A stretch of DNA of 64,000 bases, taken from assembly GCA_022792885.1 (NCBI GenBank), contig JAAWBX010000006.1, positions 1 to 64,000 of the forward strand, written 5' to 3'. The notes under the pieces are model-generated. The model saw only the letters and a list, made by a program, of their open reading frames with translations, did not search any database and had not been told where the DNA came from. How positions within the stretch are numbered: position 1 is the first letter of the stretch; every line of letters begins with the position of its first letter. The stretch is from Lachnospiraceae bacterium. Lineage in GTDB: Bacteria > Bacillota > Clostridia > Lachnospirales > Lachnospiraceae. The position numbers and the translations under genes are program-made. Shown in pieces: positions 49,150 through 59,157 of this stretch.

Positions 49150-49809
49150 CTATGCCAGAGGAAGATCCCGGCTTTCCGCCACAAGCAGCATGCCTTCGCC
49201 TTTCTCCAGTCTTCCCTCCGCCTCACATAGTTCGTTGCTCACGGTCAGACTGCTCCCCGGAAAAAGCTCCGCCTCCCGCAGCGGATAACGAAAACCGGTC
49301 AGCGTCACCCGGTGAACCGGCCCGCCAAAAGGCAAGAAAGACACATAAGGACCATAAAGTTCCTTTTTATAAAACGTACGATTCCGATCGATCAGATACA
49401 GGCGGTTATAGGGATCCAACATCTCGCAATACACTCCCGCGTCCAGCGCCCTCTTCATCACATGGACCGTACCCAGCACATGATCCAACCGCGTCCCGGT
49501 CCCGCCGAACAGGCAGATCTCCTCCGGCTTTTCAGCCAGGGCCCGCCGAATGGCCAGTTCCGTATCCGTCTCGTCTTTTTCCGGCCGAAACACCTGCCAT
49601 TCGATCCCGTCTTCCTTCCGATAAAACGCCAGAACTTCCTCCCGCGCCGAATCAAAATCGCCGACCAGGCAATTCGGCCTGATTCCCGACGCGGCGAACG
49701 CTTCCATCCCCTTATCCGCTCCGATCCAGAAATCTATCTTTTTTTCTTCACAATATCGGCGGATAAAACCCGGAGTCACGGTCCCGCCGGTTACGATACC
49801 TGCCCGCAT
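49150..49809 (-). CDS. thiN: Thiamine pyrophosphokinase
   Basis: 219 residues. GADKGMEA, LVGDFDSARE (about 47-56), and KDETDTELAI (about 79-88) are the diphosphotransferase signatures that make TPP from thiamine; GGTGTRLDHVLG is the substrate loop. The ATG at 49809 begins 1 bp past the rpe stop, so translation is coupled; the upstream in-frame start inside rpe is less likely. Confidence 0.92.
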   Translation of the reverse strand: MRAGIVTGGTVTPGFIRRYCEEKKIDFWIGADKGMEAFAASGIRPNCLVGDFDSAREEVLAFYRKEDGIEWQVFRPEKDETDTELAIRRALAEKPEEICLFGGTGTRLDHVLGTVHVMKRALDAGVYCEMLDPYNRLYLIDRNRTFYKKELYGPYVSFLPFGGPVHRVTLTGFRYPLREAELFPGSSLTVSNELCEAEGRLEKGEGMLLVAESRDLPLA

Positions 49810-49810
49810 G

Positions 49811-50473
49811 TTATTTTCCGTACCTGGCAAAAATTTCATGAAACGCCTTTATGTTATCCCGGGGGCTTCCGCCGAAAACGGCCGAACCCGCCACCAGCAC
49901 ATTGGCTCCCGCTTCAATTAACTCGCCGGCATTCTCCAGCGTAACTCCGCCGTCCACCTCGATATCCACCGCAAGCTCCCGCTTCTCGCAGGCGCGCTTT
50001 AAGCGGCGCACTTTCTCCGTTCCGTAAGGAAGAAACGTCTGCCCGCCGAATCCCGGATTCACGGTCATCAAAAGCACCATATCCACCGAACTCAGCACAT
50101 AATCCAGAGACGACAGAGGCGTCGCCGGATTCAGTGCCACACCGGCCTTAACGCCCTGTTTATGTATCAGATCGATCGTACGGTCCAGGTGTCTGGTACT
50201 TTCCGCGTGAACCGTCAGAATATCGCAGCCCGCTCCCGCGAACTCCGGAATATACCGGTCCGGATCCTCAATCATCAAATGAACGTCAAACACCCGCTTG
50301 GTCCAGGAACGTATAGTCCGGATCACCGGCAGTCCCAGGCTGATCTGCGGTACAAACATCCCGTCCATGACGTCCACGTGAACATATTCCGCTCCGGCCC
50401 GATCCAGCTCCCGAAGCTGTTCCCCCAGTTTTCCAAAATCCGCCGAAAGAATCGACGGCGCCAGTTTCAACAT
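49811..50473 (-). CDS. rpe: Ribulose-phosphate 3-epimerase
   Basis: TIM-barrel enzyme of the pentose phosphate pathway, 220 residues: LAPSILSADFG (about 4-14), VDVMDGMFVPQISLG (about 33-47), and the C-terminal EVDGGVTLENA. Typical length. Between rsgA and thiN, matching the Firmicutes gene order. Confidence 0.97.
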   Translation of the reverse strand: MLKLAPSILSADFGKLGEQLRELDRAGAEYVHVDVMDGMFVPQISLGLPVIRTIRSWTKRVFDVHLMIEDPDRYIPEFAGAGCDILTVHAESTRHLDRTIDLIHKQGVKAGVALNPATPLSSLDYVLSSVDMVLLMTVNPGFGGQTFLPYGTEKVRRLKRACEKRELAVDIEVDGGVTLENAGELIEAGANVLVAGSAVFGGSPRDNIKAFHEIFARYGK

Positions 50474-50492
50474 AAATGCTCCTCTCTCCGGA

Positions 50493-51368
50493 CTAATATT
50501 TACGCCGGGCTTTCAATTCTTTATAAAGTTCCACATAAGTTCCATAACGCACCGGGCTGATCTTTCCGTCCTCCCCGGCCTGTTTTACGAGGCAACCCGG
50601 TTCATTCAGATGCAGACAACCCGGAAAACGACAGCCGCGCCAATAAGGTTCAAACTCCGGAAAATACTCTTTTAACTCCTCCGCTTCCATGGTAAGATTC
50701 AGCGAAGTAAAACCCGGCGTATCCAGAATAAAACTGTCCTCCGCCAGCGCAAACATCTCGGAATGCCTCGTCGTATGGCGGCCGCGGCCGGTCTTTTTGC
50801 TGACGGCGCCGGTCTCCATATCGGCTCCGGGAAGCAACGAATTTAAAAAGGAAGACTTTCCCACGCCGGAGGGGCCGGCCAGTACCGTCGTCCTCCCCGT
50901 AAGAACCTCCCGAAGCTCCTTCTGCCCTTCGCCGGTATACGTGCTCAGCTCATACAGCGGATAACCGGTCCCTGAAAAGGCGCGGCGCACGGCTTCCCCT
51001 TCCTCCCGATCCGCCAGATCCTTCTTATTAAAACAGATTCGGCAGGGAATCCCCTGCTGCTCCATCATAATTAAAAAGCGATTCAACATATCCAAATTCG
51101 GCGCCGGTTCCCGATATGCGAAAAAAACCAGCGCCTGATCCACATTCGCCACCGCCGGGCGAATCAGATGATTGCTCCGGGGGAGAATGCGGACCACGTT
51201 CCCCGTGGCCGCCTCCCTGTCCAGAACATCGATCTCCACATTGTCCCCTACCAGAGGTTTTTTCTTCTGATTGCGGAAAATTCCCTTTGCTTTACATTCA
51301 TATACCCGATCCTTTCGATCGTGAACATAGTAAAACCCCGCGATTCCCCGAATAATTTTTCCCTGCAT
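50493..51368 (-). CDS. rsgA: Ribosome small-subunit GTPase RsgA
   Basis: Circularly permuted GTPase aiding 30S maturation, about 291 residues: an OB domain first, then G4 (FNKKD), G1 (GPSGVGKSS), G3 (DTPG), and a C-terminal zinc motif (CRFPGCLHLNEPGC). The ATG at 51368 gives the usual MQGKIIRGIAGFYY; the ATG at 51383 is 5 codons further and also possible. Directly behind prkC. Confidence 0.95.
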   Translation of the reverse strand: MQGKIIRGIAGFYYVHDRKDRVYECKAKGIFRNQKKKPLVGDNVEIDVLDREAATGNVVRILPRSNHLIRPAVANVDQALVFFAYREPAPNLDMLNRFLIMMEQQGIPCRICFNKKDLADREEGEAVRRAFSGTGYPLYELSTYTGEGQKELREVLTGRTTVLAGPSGVGKSSFLNSLLPGADMETGAVSKKTGRGRHTTRHSEMFALAEDSFILDTPGFTSLNLTMEAEELKEYFPEFEPYWRGCRFPGCLHLNEPGCLVKQAGEDGKISPVRYGTYVELYKELKARRKY

Positions 51369-51386
51369 GCCTGTCTCTTGCATCCG

Positions 51387-53699
51387 CTACGCAGCAGGAG
51401 CGGAGGGCTCGCCGCCTTCCCCGCCGGCCGACGATTCGGGCGGATTCGTCGGCTCCGGTTCCGTCGCCTGCGTCGGCGGAGGCGCCTGCGTCTGATAATG
51501 ACCAATCACGATATTCACATAGCTTCCCTGCTCTACCGTTCCCTGAGGCGACCAGCTTATAACTTTCCCGTCGTTAGCCGGATCCGTAACATCCTCGGAA
51601 TTCACACTTCCCAGGTGAAGACCCACGGACTCCAAACGCGCCTGCGCGCCGGCCTGATCCAGTCCGGCCAGTCCCGGAACATCCACCTTCACGGCTTCCG
51701 GCCCGTCGCTGATCCAAATATTTACCGACGTACCCTTATCTACGCTCGTACCGGACGCGATACTCTGCTCGCAGATCAGCCCCTGATTCACCGTTCCGTC
51801 ATGCCTGTGCTCCACGCCGCCCAGACTCAGGCCCACTTTCTCCAGCTCGACCTTCGCTTCCGCTTCCGTCCGGTTCTGAAGATTCGGCACCACCGCTTTG
51901 GAGGAACCGATGCTGATATACACCGTAACCGTACTCCCTTCCGTCAGTCTTCCGCCGGAAGGGTCCTGACGAATGACATAGCCGGGCGCCACCGTATCGG
52001 ATTCCTCTTCCAATACCGAACAGACAAGCTTATTGGCTTCCAGTGTGGCGCGGGCATTCTCAGCCGCCTGCCCCACGACCGAAGGAACCGCCACATCTTT
52101 CACTTCCTTGCCAAGGCTCACATAAACTTTGACTTTATCGCCTACCCGAAGCGTCGTTCCCTCCGCCGGGTCGACGCGGATCACACGGCCGTCGGCCACC
52201 TCGTCGTCGTACTCTTCCACAACCTCGACTTCCAGTCCGAGCCTCGTCAGTTGGGAACGCACGCTGGCCAGCGGATATCCCGTCAGATTCGCCGGTACCT
52301 CGCGGTCCTTCGTCGCGCTGTTGATCGTAATCTGGACCCGTCTGCCTTTCTTCACCATCGTGCCGGCTTCCACTTCCTGCTCGATTACCTGATTCTCTTC
52401 GTATTTATCATTGGCCTTCGATTCGATCTTATAACCGATCCCCAGCGCTTCCAGCTCGGCCTCCGCGACCTCCCAGTCTTTCCCGATCAGATTCGGCATC
52501 TTGACCTCCTCGGCCGACGTGCTCTCCTCCGTCGCCGCCGTCCCCTTCGGAGTCGTACTTCCCTTGAACAAGCCGAACACATTCCCCAGGACATAGATCG
52601 CCAAAGCCACGATCAGGACCGCCACACCGATCCCGACGCCCATAAGGACTTTCTCAAACTTCGGATTTACGTCCTCGTCCTCCTCGTCCTCGTCCGTATC
52701 CTCATAATCGTCCTCATCCCAGTCTTCATCCTCTTCTCCCATCAGATACGCTTTTTCTTCATCTTCCCCAAATATATTCACCCGGCTGGTCTCCTTCCGA
52801 ATCTTTGAAACATCCTCCTCCGTGATGACACGCGTCGGAGAAACATTGGTGATCGGAATGATCTTGACAAAATCCTCGTTCGGCGTCACCAAAGCCCGCT
52901 TCAGATCCGCCGTCAGCGCCGTCACGGTCGCATAACGGCATTCCGGCTTTTTCTGCGTACATTTTATAATGATCTTGTCCAGGCTGACCGGAATATCCGG
53001 CGCGTATTCGCTGGCCGGAGCCATCTCGCCCTGAATATGCAAAAGAGCGACGGAAACCGTCGAATCCCCCTCGTAAGGCACCCGCCCGGTCACCATCTCG
53101 TACATGGTGATACCCAGAGAATAAATATCGCTGCGCTCGTCGCAATAGCCGCCTCTGGCCTGCTCCGGCGAAATATAATGGACGGAACCCATGGCGTTGG
53201 AACTGATCGTCTGGGTGGAAGCCGCCTTGGCAATTCCGAAATCCGTCACCTTCACTTTGCCGTCTTTTGAAATAATAATATTCTGAGGCTTGATGTCCCG
53301 ATGGACGATATGCTGGGAATGGGCCGCCTCAATACCCTGAGCCACCTGAATCGCGATCCCGATGGTCTCCCGGCTCTCCAGCCTCCCCTTCTTCTCCACA
53401 TACTTTTTCAGGGTGATTCCTTCCACCAGTTCCATCACAATATAATGCAGATCATCCTCGTCGCCCACATCGTAAACATTCACAATATTCGGATGGGACA
53501 AACCGGCGGCGGCCTGTGCCTCCGCTTTAAACTTCTGGACAAAATTACGGTCGGTATTAAACTCCTGCTTCAAAACTTTGATCGCTACATAACGGTTCAG
53601 TTTATGGCATTTGGCTTTATACACATCCGACATGCCGCCGGATCCGATTTTTTCCAGAATCTCATATCGGTTACCTAAGAACATACCAATTCTCAACAT
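51387..53699 (-). CDS. prkC: PASTA-domain Ser/Thr protein kinase (PrkC/StkP type)
   Basis: Membrane kinase sensing cell-wall fragments, 770 residues. Kinase domain about 11-270 with VAIKVLK (Lys41), HRDIKPQN (Asp135), DFGIAKA (Asp153), SPEQAR. Residues about 312-344 form a very acidic juxtamembrane stretch, then a membrane helix (351-372) and five PASTA repeats (about 395-735), ending in a Pro/Thr/Glu-rich tail. It overlaps the phosphatase gene by 7 bp, the usual kinase-phosphatase pair, and sits among the cell-wall and translation genes. Confidence 0.96.
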   Translation of the reverse strand: MLRIGMFLGNRYEILEKIGSGGMSDVYKAKCHKLNRYVAIKVLKQEFNTDRNFVQKFKAEAQAAAGLSHPNIVNVYDVGDEDDLHYIVMELVEGITLKKYVEKKGRLESRETIGIAIQVAQGIEAAHSQHIVHRDIKPQNIIISKDGKVKVTDFGIAKAASTQTISSNAMGSVHYISPEQARGGYCDERSDIYSLGITMYEMVTGRVPYEGDSTVSVALLHIQGEMAPASEYAPDIPVSLDKIIIKCTQKKPECRYATVTALTADLKRALVTPNEDFVKIIPITNVSPTRVITEEDVSKIRKETSRVNIFGEDEEKAYLMGEEDEDWDEDDYEDTDEDEEDEDVNPKFEKVLMGVGIGVAVLIVALAIYVLGNVFGLFKGSTTPKGTAATEESTSAEEVKMPNLIGKDWEVAEAELEALGIGYKIESKANDKYEENQVIEQEVEAGTMVKKGRRVQITINSATKDREVPANLTGYPLASVRSQLTRLGLEVEVVEEYDDEVADGRVIRVDPAEGTTLRVGDKVKVYVSLGKEVKDVAVPSVVGQAAENARATLEANKLVCSVLEEESDTVAPGYVIRQDPSGGRLTEGSTVTVYISIGSSKAVVPNLQNRTEAEAKVELEKVGLSLGGVEHRHDGTVNQGLICEQSIASGTSVDKGTSVNIWISDGPEAVKVDVPGLAGLDQAGAQARLESVGLHLGSVNSEDVTDPANDGKVISWSPQGTVEQGSYVNIVIGHYQTQAPPPTQATEPEPTNPPESSAGGEGGEPSAPAA

Positions 53700-54436
53700 A
53701 CTGCTACCTCATTTTCTTCCGGCCGAATCAAAACCACCGAAATATTATCCTTTCCTCCGTTCTCATTCGCCTCCCGGATTAAATCCTCTGCCAGAGAAGG
53801 CAGGTCCGGTTCCGATTTTACCATCTCGGCGATCCTCTCATCCGATACCATATTTGTAAGTCCGTCCGAACACAAAAGCACGACGTCGCCGCATTCTAAC
53901 TCTACCTCAAAAAAGTCCGCACTCACCTGCTCTTTGATTCCGACGGCCCGGGTAATAATATTCTTTTGTTCATAGTAAGCCTCGCTGTCCCGCTCCAGCT
54001 TCCCCTGTGAAACCAGTTCCTCCACCAGAGAATGGTCCCGGCTGATCTGATAAATATCCTCATTGATCACATACAAACGGCTGTCGCCAATATTGGAAAC
54101 AAAGAGAGTATTCCCTTCCAGACACGCCATGACAAGAGTCGTGCCCATCCCTTCGTATTCTTTTTCTGATCGTGCTTTCATAAGGATCTGCTGATTCGCC
54201 GCCTGTACGCCCCGATTCATAATAGTAATCGGGTTATTGCCGGTGTCCGTCTCCGCCGAGCGCAGAAAGCACTCGATTGCAAATGCAGACGCGTACTCCC
54301 CGGCTTTATGGCCGCCCATACCGTCGGCAACCATAAACAGGTTCGGAAGATTCCCCACCGGACTTTTCTGACAGAAAACATGATCCTGATTCGTATCCCT
54401 TCTCTGTCCGATATCCGTTAAAGCGCAGGCAATCAT
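53693..54436 (-). CDS. prpC: PP2C-type protein phosphatase
   Basis: 247 residues. TDIGQRRDTNQDH (about 7-19), VADGMGGHKAGE (about 36-47), GDSRLY, CSDGLTNMV and GGKDNISVVLI match PP2C metal and catalytic motifs. It removes phosphates placed by the neighbouring PrkC. AAGGAGG before the ATG. Confidence 0.96.
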   Translation of the reverse strand: MIACALTDIGQRRDTNQDHVFCQKSPVGNLPNLFMVADGMGGHKAGEYASAFAIECFLRSAETDTGNNPITIMNRGVQAANQQILMKARSEKEYEGMGTTLVMACLEGNTLFVSNIGDSRLYVINEDIYQISRDHSLVEELVSQGKLERDSEAYYEQKNIITRAVGIKEQVSADFFEVELECGDVVLLCSDGLTNMVSDERIAEMVKSEPDLPSLAEDLIREANENGGKDNISVVLIRPEENEVAVC

Positions 54437-54456
54437 AGCTTTAACCTCCTTTTGTA

Positions 54457-55509
54457 TCAGGGAACAGAACTTGCTTCACTCTGAAAACTTCTTCTCAACT
54501 GACCGCAGGCCCCTTCGATATCCCGTCCCATTTCTCTTCTTATAGTAACATTTATTCCACTTTTTTCAAGTATATTTTTGAAATTCACGATCTCCGCCCC
54601 ACTCCCGCGCCGAAAATCGCGCTCTTTTATGGGATTTACCGGAATTAAATTCACATGGCAGTTCTTTCCTTTCAGCAATCTCCGCAATTCTTCCGCCTCG
54701 CCCGGCGTATCGTTCACTCCGTGAACCAGGCTGTATTCAAAACTGATCCGACGTCCCGTTTTTTCAAAATAATAATCGCACGCCTTAAGCACCTCTTCCA
54801 GAGAGTATTTTCTGGCGACCGGCATCAATTCCCGCCTTGTCTCATCCCCGGACGCGTGCAAAGACAACGCCAGCGTAACCGGTATCCCCTCCTCCGCAAA
54901 ACGATACATCTGCGGAACCAGGCCGCAGGTGGAGATCGTAATATTCCGGGCGCTTAAACCGAAACCTTTCCCGTCGGTGATACATTTTAAAAATCCCACC
55001 AGATTTTCATAATTGTCCAGCGGTTCCCCGGAACCCATCACCACGACGTGGGAGATCCGCTCCCCCGTAATCTTTCCGATCCGGTATACCTGATCCAGCA
55101 TCTCGGAAACTTCAAGCCCGCGCACCAGCCCGTCCAGCGTGGAAGCACAGAATCTGCAGCCCATCCTGCAGCCCACCTGAGAAGAGATACACACGCTGTT
55201 GCCGTAATGATACGGCATAAAAACACTCTCGATCACGTTTCCGTCCTTCAGCCGGAACAAAAATTTCCTCGTACCGTCCAGCCTCGAGGATAACACCCGT
55301 ACCGGTTCCAGAACCGTGATCTCAAAAACTTCCTTACAGCGGGCGCGCAAAGACAGAGACAGATTGGTCATCTCGTCAAAATCCGCCGCCTGGCGCGCAT
55401 GAAGCCATTCATAGATCTGTCCGGCCCGAAAAGGCTTCTCGCTCAGCGCCGCCAACGCCTCCGTCACACCGGCCAGGGATAAAGATTTTATATCGATCGC
55501 CTCTTTCAT
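54457..55509 (-). CDS. rlmN: Dual-specificity 23S rRNA/tRNA adenine-C2 methyltransferase RlmN
   Basis: Radical SAM enzyme, 350 residues. CRMGCRFC (the CxxxCxxC cluster, near 116-123) and the catalytic Cys in GACGQL near the C-terminus are both present, as is FRAGQIYEWLH at the start. Operon gene between rsmB and prpC. Confidence 0.96.
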   Translation of the reverse strand: MKEAIDIKSLSLAGVTEALAALSEKPFRAGQIYEWLHARQAADFDEMTNLSLSLRARCKEVFEITVLEPVRVLSSRLDGTRKFLFRLKDGNVIESVFMPYHYGNSVCISSQVGCRMGCRFCASTLDGLVRGLEVSEMLDQVYRIGKITGERISHVVVMGSGEPLDNYENLVGFLKCITDGKGFGLSARNITISTCGLVPQMYRFAEEGIPVTLALSLHASGDETRRELMPVARKYSLEEVLKACDYYFEKTGRRISFEYSLVHGVNDTPGEAEELRRLLKGKNCHVNLIPVNPIKERDFRRGSGAEIVNFKNILEKSGINVTIRREMGRDIEGACGQLRRSFQSEASSVP

Positions 55510-55515
55510 GGATCC

Positions 55516-56946
55516 TCACGCATCCTTTCTGGATTTTTTGCGGAACACCGAAAAGAAAAAACCGTCGCAGGCGTGAAGCCCCGGCAGAAGCTGCAAATAT
55601 CCCTCTTTCAGCGTTTTCTCCTTAAGAAGATCTTCCGCCTCCTTTGTATCCGACAGACGCCCGGCCAGAAGATCCGTCAAGGGAACCGGTTCAAACGTCG
55701 AATCCTTCAGGATATACGCCCGGTTCTCCTCGTTCTCCTCCGGACAGATCGTACAGGTGGAGTACAGAAGAATCCCTCCCGGTTTCACATAAGAAAACGC
55801 CGCCGAAAGCATCTCCCTCTGAAGCGCCGCCAGAGAAAGGCACCCTTCTCTGGAAGCTTTATAACGGATATCGTTCTTCTTCCCCATAATTCCCAGCCCG
55901 GAACAGGGAAGGTCTGCTATTACTATATCCGCCTTCTCTATCCAACTTGTATCCGTCTCTCTGGCGTCCCAGAGAAACGTACTCAGATTTTCCCCCCCGC
56001 AGCGCTTCTGATTCTCCCGGATCTTCGCGCATTTTGCCTCCGAAATATCGCAGCAGAAAACTTCGCCGTCCGGGCCGAACAGATCGGCCAGAAACAGCGC
56101 TTTCCCGCCCGGCGCCGCGCAGACGTCCCGGGCCAGACGTTTTTCTTTCCCGGAAGGAAGCGCCAGAAAAGCCGATAACAAGGCCAGCATGGAACTTTCA
56201 TCCTGCACCGTAATCCAGCCTTTCTCCATGGCTCTTGTCCGGGAAAGAGAATCCGGCGACGTCAGATACAAAGCGCCCGGATAATAAGCCGCCGGCAGCG
56301 CGCGGATCCCCTCGCCGGCCAGAGAAGCCGCCACGTTCCTCCGCTTTTCTTCCCGATCTCTTCCGGGCGCCTTCCCTTCCTGAACGCGCACCGTGACCGG
56401 GCGGTCCGACAAAGCCGCCTCCAGCATGACTTTCACACTGTCCCGGCCATAGCGCGAAAGCCACCCGTCCACAATCCATTCCGGCATGGAATAACGGACG
56501 GATAATCCGTAAGTCCCCTCGTCCTCATCCGGCCATGGAATCCGTTCTTTTTCCCGCGCGATCCGGCGGAGCACCCCGTTCACAAACCCGCTCAGACCGG
56601 CAAAACCTCTGGCCTTCGCCAGTTTGACCGCCTCGTTGCAGGCCGCCGAATCCGGCACGGAATCCATATATAAAATCTGATACGCCGACAAACGAAGGAG
56701 ATTGCGTATGATCGGTTTCATTTTTATCACCGGGGTTTTCGAGTACCGATTCAGAACGTAATCCAGCGTCAGGCACCGTTCCAGCGTTCCCTCGCATAAA
56801 CGGGTCAGGAAAACGAGATCCCGACCGGATATTTCCGGACGGTTTTTCCGGATATTTCCCAGCGCCAGATGGCTGAAAGCCTCTTTTTCCATGACTTCCG
56901 TCAGAAAATCCAAAGCGATTCCCCGGACGTTCACCGGCTCAGTCAC
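55516..56946 (-). CDS. rsmB: 16S rRNA cytosine-C5 methyltransferase RsmB
   Basis: 476 residues. N-terminal NusB-like RNA-binding helices (about 1-150), then a SAM domain with DVCAAPGGKALFLADL (about 268-283), ADLPCSG and YSTCTICPEENE, whose two Cys are the catalytic pair. It overlaps the zinc peptidase gene by 8 bp. Confidence 0.95.
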   Translation of the reverse strand: MTEPVNVRGIALDFLTEVMEKEAFSHLALGNIRKNRPEISGRDLVFLTRLCEGTLERCLTLDYVLNRYSKTPVIKMKPIIRNLLRLSAYQILYMDSVPDSAACNEAVKLAKARGFAGLSGFVNGVLRRIAREKERIPWPDEDEGTYGLSVRYSMPEWIVDGWLSRYGRDSVKVMLEAALSDRPVTVRVQEGKAPGRDREEKRRNVAASLAGEGIRALPAAYYPGALYLTSPDSLSRTRAMEKGWITVQDESSMLALLSAFLALPSGKEKRLARDVCAAPGGKALFLADLFGPDGEVFCCDISEAKCAKIRENQKRCGGENLSTFLWDARETDTSWIEKADIVIADLPCSGLGIMGKKNDIRYKASREGCLSLAALQREMLSAAFSYVKPGGILLYSTCTICPEENEENRAYILKDSTFEPVPLTDLLAGRLSDTKEAEDLLKEKTLKEGYLQLLPGLHACDGFFFSVFRKKSRKDA

Positions 56947-57655
56947 GGCCTCTCCTTCCGCCGAACAAAAGGATCAGGCGAAGGAGCTGTAAAAGCGACG
57001 CCGCCACGCCGGCCACATAGGTGAGAGCCGCCGCCGAAAGTACCTTTTTCGTCATGTCCACTTCCTCATCATAGAGAATCCCCTGATCCCCCAGCAAACG
57101 CAGGGCGCGGCCGGAAGCGTTAAACTCCACCGGCAGCGTGATAATCTGGAAAATCACCACCGCCGCAAAACACCAGATTCCCATTTGAATCAGAAACGAA
57201 CTGCGCGAACCGCCGATCAAAACCCCGACCAGGATCAAAATCCAACAGGCTTTCGATCCGAGATTGGCCACCGGCACAAAAGCGGAACGGAGCCTTAAAG
57301 GCGCATAACCGGACGCGTCCTGTATGGCATGCCCGCACTCGTGCGCCGCCACCCCGATGGCCGCCACCGAACTCTCCGCATACACCGTATCCGACAGCCG
57401 CAAAGTCCGGGTCCTCGGATCGTAGTGATCGGTCAGATTCCCGCTTACCGGTTCCACGGTTACATCGCAAATTCCCTGAGACTGCAGCAGGCGTCTGGCC
57501 GCTTCCGCACCCGTCATCCGGGTCCGGGAAGCCACCCGGGAATATTTCGAAAACGCCGACCGCACCCCGGCCGACGCCAAAAGACTGATTACGGCCCCGA
57601 TCAGCACCAGCACATATGTCGGTTCCCAGTAAAATCCATAATATCCGTAAGGCAT
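56939..57655 (-). CDS. Membrane zinc metallopeptidase (YugP type)
   Basis: 238 residues with four or more membrane helices. HECGH (about 105-109) is the zinc site and EFNASGRA (about 184-191) the conserved partner. Function unproven; this family always sits near fmt/rsmB in Firmicutes. Confidence 0.92.
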   Translation of the reverse strand: MPYGYYGFYWEPTYVLVLIGAVISLLASAGVRSAFSKYSRVASRTRMTGAEAARRLLQSQGICDVTVEPVSGNLTDHYDPRTRTLRLSDTVYAESSVAAIGVAAHECGHAIQDASGYAPLRLRSAFVPVANLGSKACWILILVGVLIGGSRSSFLIQMGIWCFAAVVIFQIITLPVEFNASGRALRLLGDQGILYDEEVDMTKKVLSAAALTYVAGVAASLLQLLRLILLFGGRRGRD

Positions 57656-57659
57656 CTTC

Positions 57660-58622
57660 TCACCCCTTCTCTCCTAATAGCATGCCCCGTTCCAGAGAAT
57701 ATCCCCGAAGAAAAGCTTCCGCCGTCATCCTTTTTTTTCCTTCCGGCTGAAGTTCCTTCACCGCGAGAATCCCCTCGCCGGTCTGCACCAGAAACCGGTC
57801 TTTTTCAACGGCAAAAATCCCGCCGCACGGGACCGCCCCCGATTCGGTATTATCCGGACGCGCGCTTTTGACCGCACAAACTTCGGCCGCCCAGATCTTC
57901 CACGTTCTCCCGTCCAGACAGGTATATGTGCCGGGCCATGGCGACAGTCCCCGGATCCGGCGCTCAATCTCCGCCGCCGGCCTCCTCCAGTCGATCCGGC
58001 CCATCTCCTTTTTTAACTGGGAAGCGTAGCTGCTCTCCCCGGTCTGCGGAACCGCCTCGCAGCGCCCCGCTTCCAGATCCCGCAAAACCTCAAGAAGAAG
58101 AGGGCCTCCCAGCACGCTCAATTTGTCGTGGAGGCTTCCGCCCGTCTCGTCCGGTGCGATTCCGATCTCCCGTTTCGCCAGCATATCGCCGGTATCCAGT
58201 CCTTTGTCCATCTGCATAATCGTAATACCGGTTTTCGTCTCCCCGTTTATGACCGCCCACTGAATCGGGGCGGCGCCCCGGTACTTCGGAAGCAGGGACG
58301 CATGAACATTGACGCACCCGTAAGGCGGCAGGCGTAAAATCGCTTCCGGCAGGATCTGCCCGAACGCCGCCACCACGATTACATCCGGTGAAAGCCGCGA
58401 AAGCTCCGCCAAAAACTCCGGTTCTTTCACCCGGGCCGGCTGATAAACCGGAATCCCAAGGGCCAGAGCCTTCTGTTTCACAGGCGTGTACCGCACTTCC
58501 CTCCCGCGTCCCTTCGGCTTGTCGGGCTGGGTAACGGCCGCTGCCAGCTCATGCCCGGCCTCTGCCAGGGCGGCGAGAACCGGCACCGCAAAATCCGGCG
58601 TTCCCATAAAAATAATTCGCAT
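57660..58622 (-). CDS. fmt: Methionyl-tRNA formyltransferase
   Basis: Formylates initiator Met-tRNA. 320 residues: FMGTPDFAVP (about 5-14), HASLLPKYRGAAPIQWA (about 108-124) and GLDTGDM (about 139-145). The ATG at 58622 starts MRIIFMGTPDF; GGGGG is ahead of it. Follows def. Confidence 0.97.
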   Translation of the reverse strand: MRIIFMGTPDFAVPVLAALAEAGHELAAAVTQPDKPKGRGREVRYTPVKQKALALGIPVYQPARVKEPEFLAELSRLSPDVIVVAAFGQILPEAILRLPPYGCVNVHASLLPKYRGAAPIQWAVINGETKTGITIMQMDKGLDTGDMLAKREIGIAPDETGGSLHDKLSVLGGPLLLEVLRDLEAGRCEAVPQTGESSYASQLKKEMGRIDWRRPAAEIERRIRGLSPWPGTYTCLDGRTWKIWAAEVCAVKSARPDNTESGAVPCGGIFAVEKDRFLVQTGEGILAVKELQPEGKKRMTAEAFLRGYSLERGMLLGEKG

Positions 58623-58638
58623 GAAGTTTCCCCCTTTT

Positions 58639-59124
58639 TCAGTCCGCTTCCTCCAGGTCCTCCACGTCGACCAGATCCCCTTCCACCAAATCGACGTACA
58701 TCTTCCCGTCCAGATGATCCACCTCATGGCAGACGGCCCGGGCCAGAAGTCCCGAACCTTTCAGCGTAAACGCTCTCATATTTTCATCAAAAGCCCTTAC
58801 TTCCACTTCATTCGGCCGGGTCACGATCCCCGATTTGCCGGGCACGCTTAAGCACCCTTCATGCCCGGTCTGGGAGCCGCTGACGGACAAAATCTCGGGA
58901 TTGATCAGGATATACGGCTCCTCCTGTTCTTCCCCCACGTCAATCACGACAATCCGCTTCAAAATCCCGATCTGAGGCGCCGCCAGCCCTACGCCGTTAT
59001 CGGCGTACATCGTCTCCAGCATATCCTCCACGATCTGCCGGACCCGGGGCGTTATCTCCCGAACTTCTTTACTTGTTTTACGCAAAATCGGGTCTCCCAG
59101 CTCCCGTATCGTCCTAAGCGCCAT
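58639..59124 (-). CDS. def: Peptide deformylase
   Basis: 161 residues from the ATG at 59124 (AAGGAG 9 nt upstream); an ATG 8 codons earlier lacks a site. All three motifs are present: GVGLAAPQIG, EGCLSVPG and HEVDHLDG, with metal ligands Cys and two His. Removes the N-formyl group; fmt is next. Confidence 0.96.
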   Translation of the reverse strand: MALRTIRELGDPILRKTSKEVREITPRVRQIVEDMLETMYADNGVGLAAPQIGILKRIVVIDVGEEQEEPYILINPEILSVSGSQTGHEGCLSVPGKSGIVTRPNEVEVRAFDENMRAFTLKGSGLLARAVCHEVDHLDGKMYVDLVEGDLVDVEDLEEAD

Positions 59125-59157
59125 AATATTTTTCTCCTTTTCTGCCATGTATTTTCT

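Noticed and set aside
51168-52808. A 546-codon plus-strand open frame antisense to prkC and rsgA
   Set aside because: Rich in Arg/His/Leu with no family feature; a shadow of the PASTA repeats.
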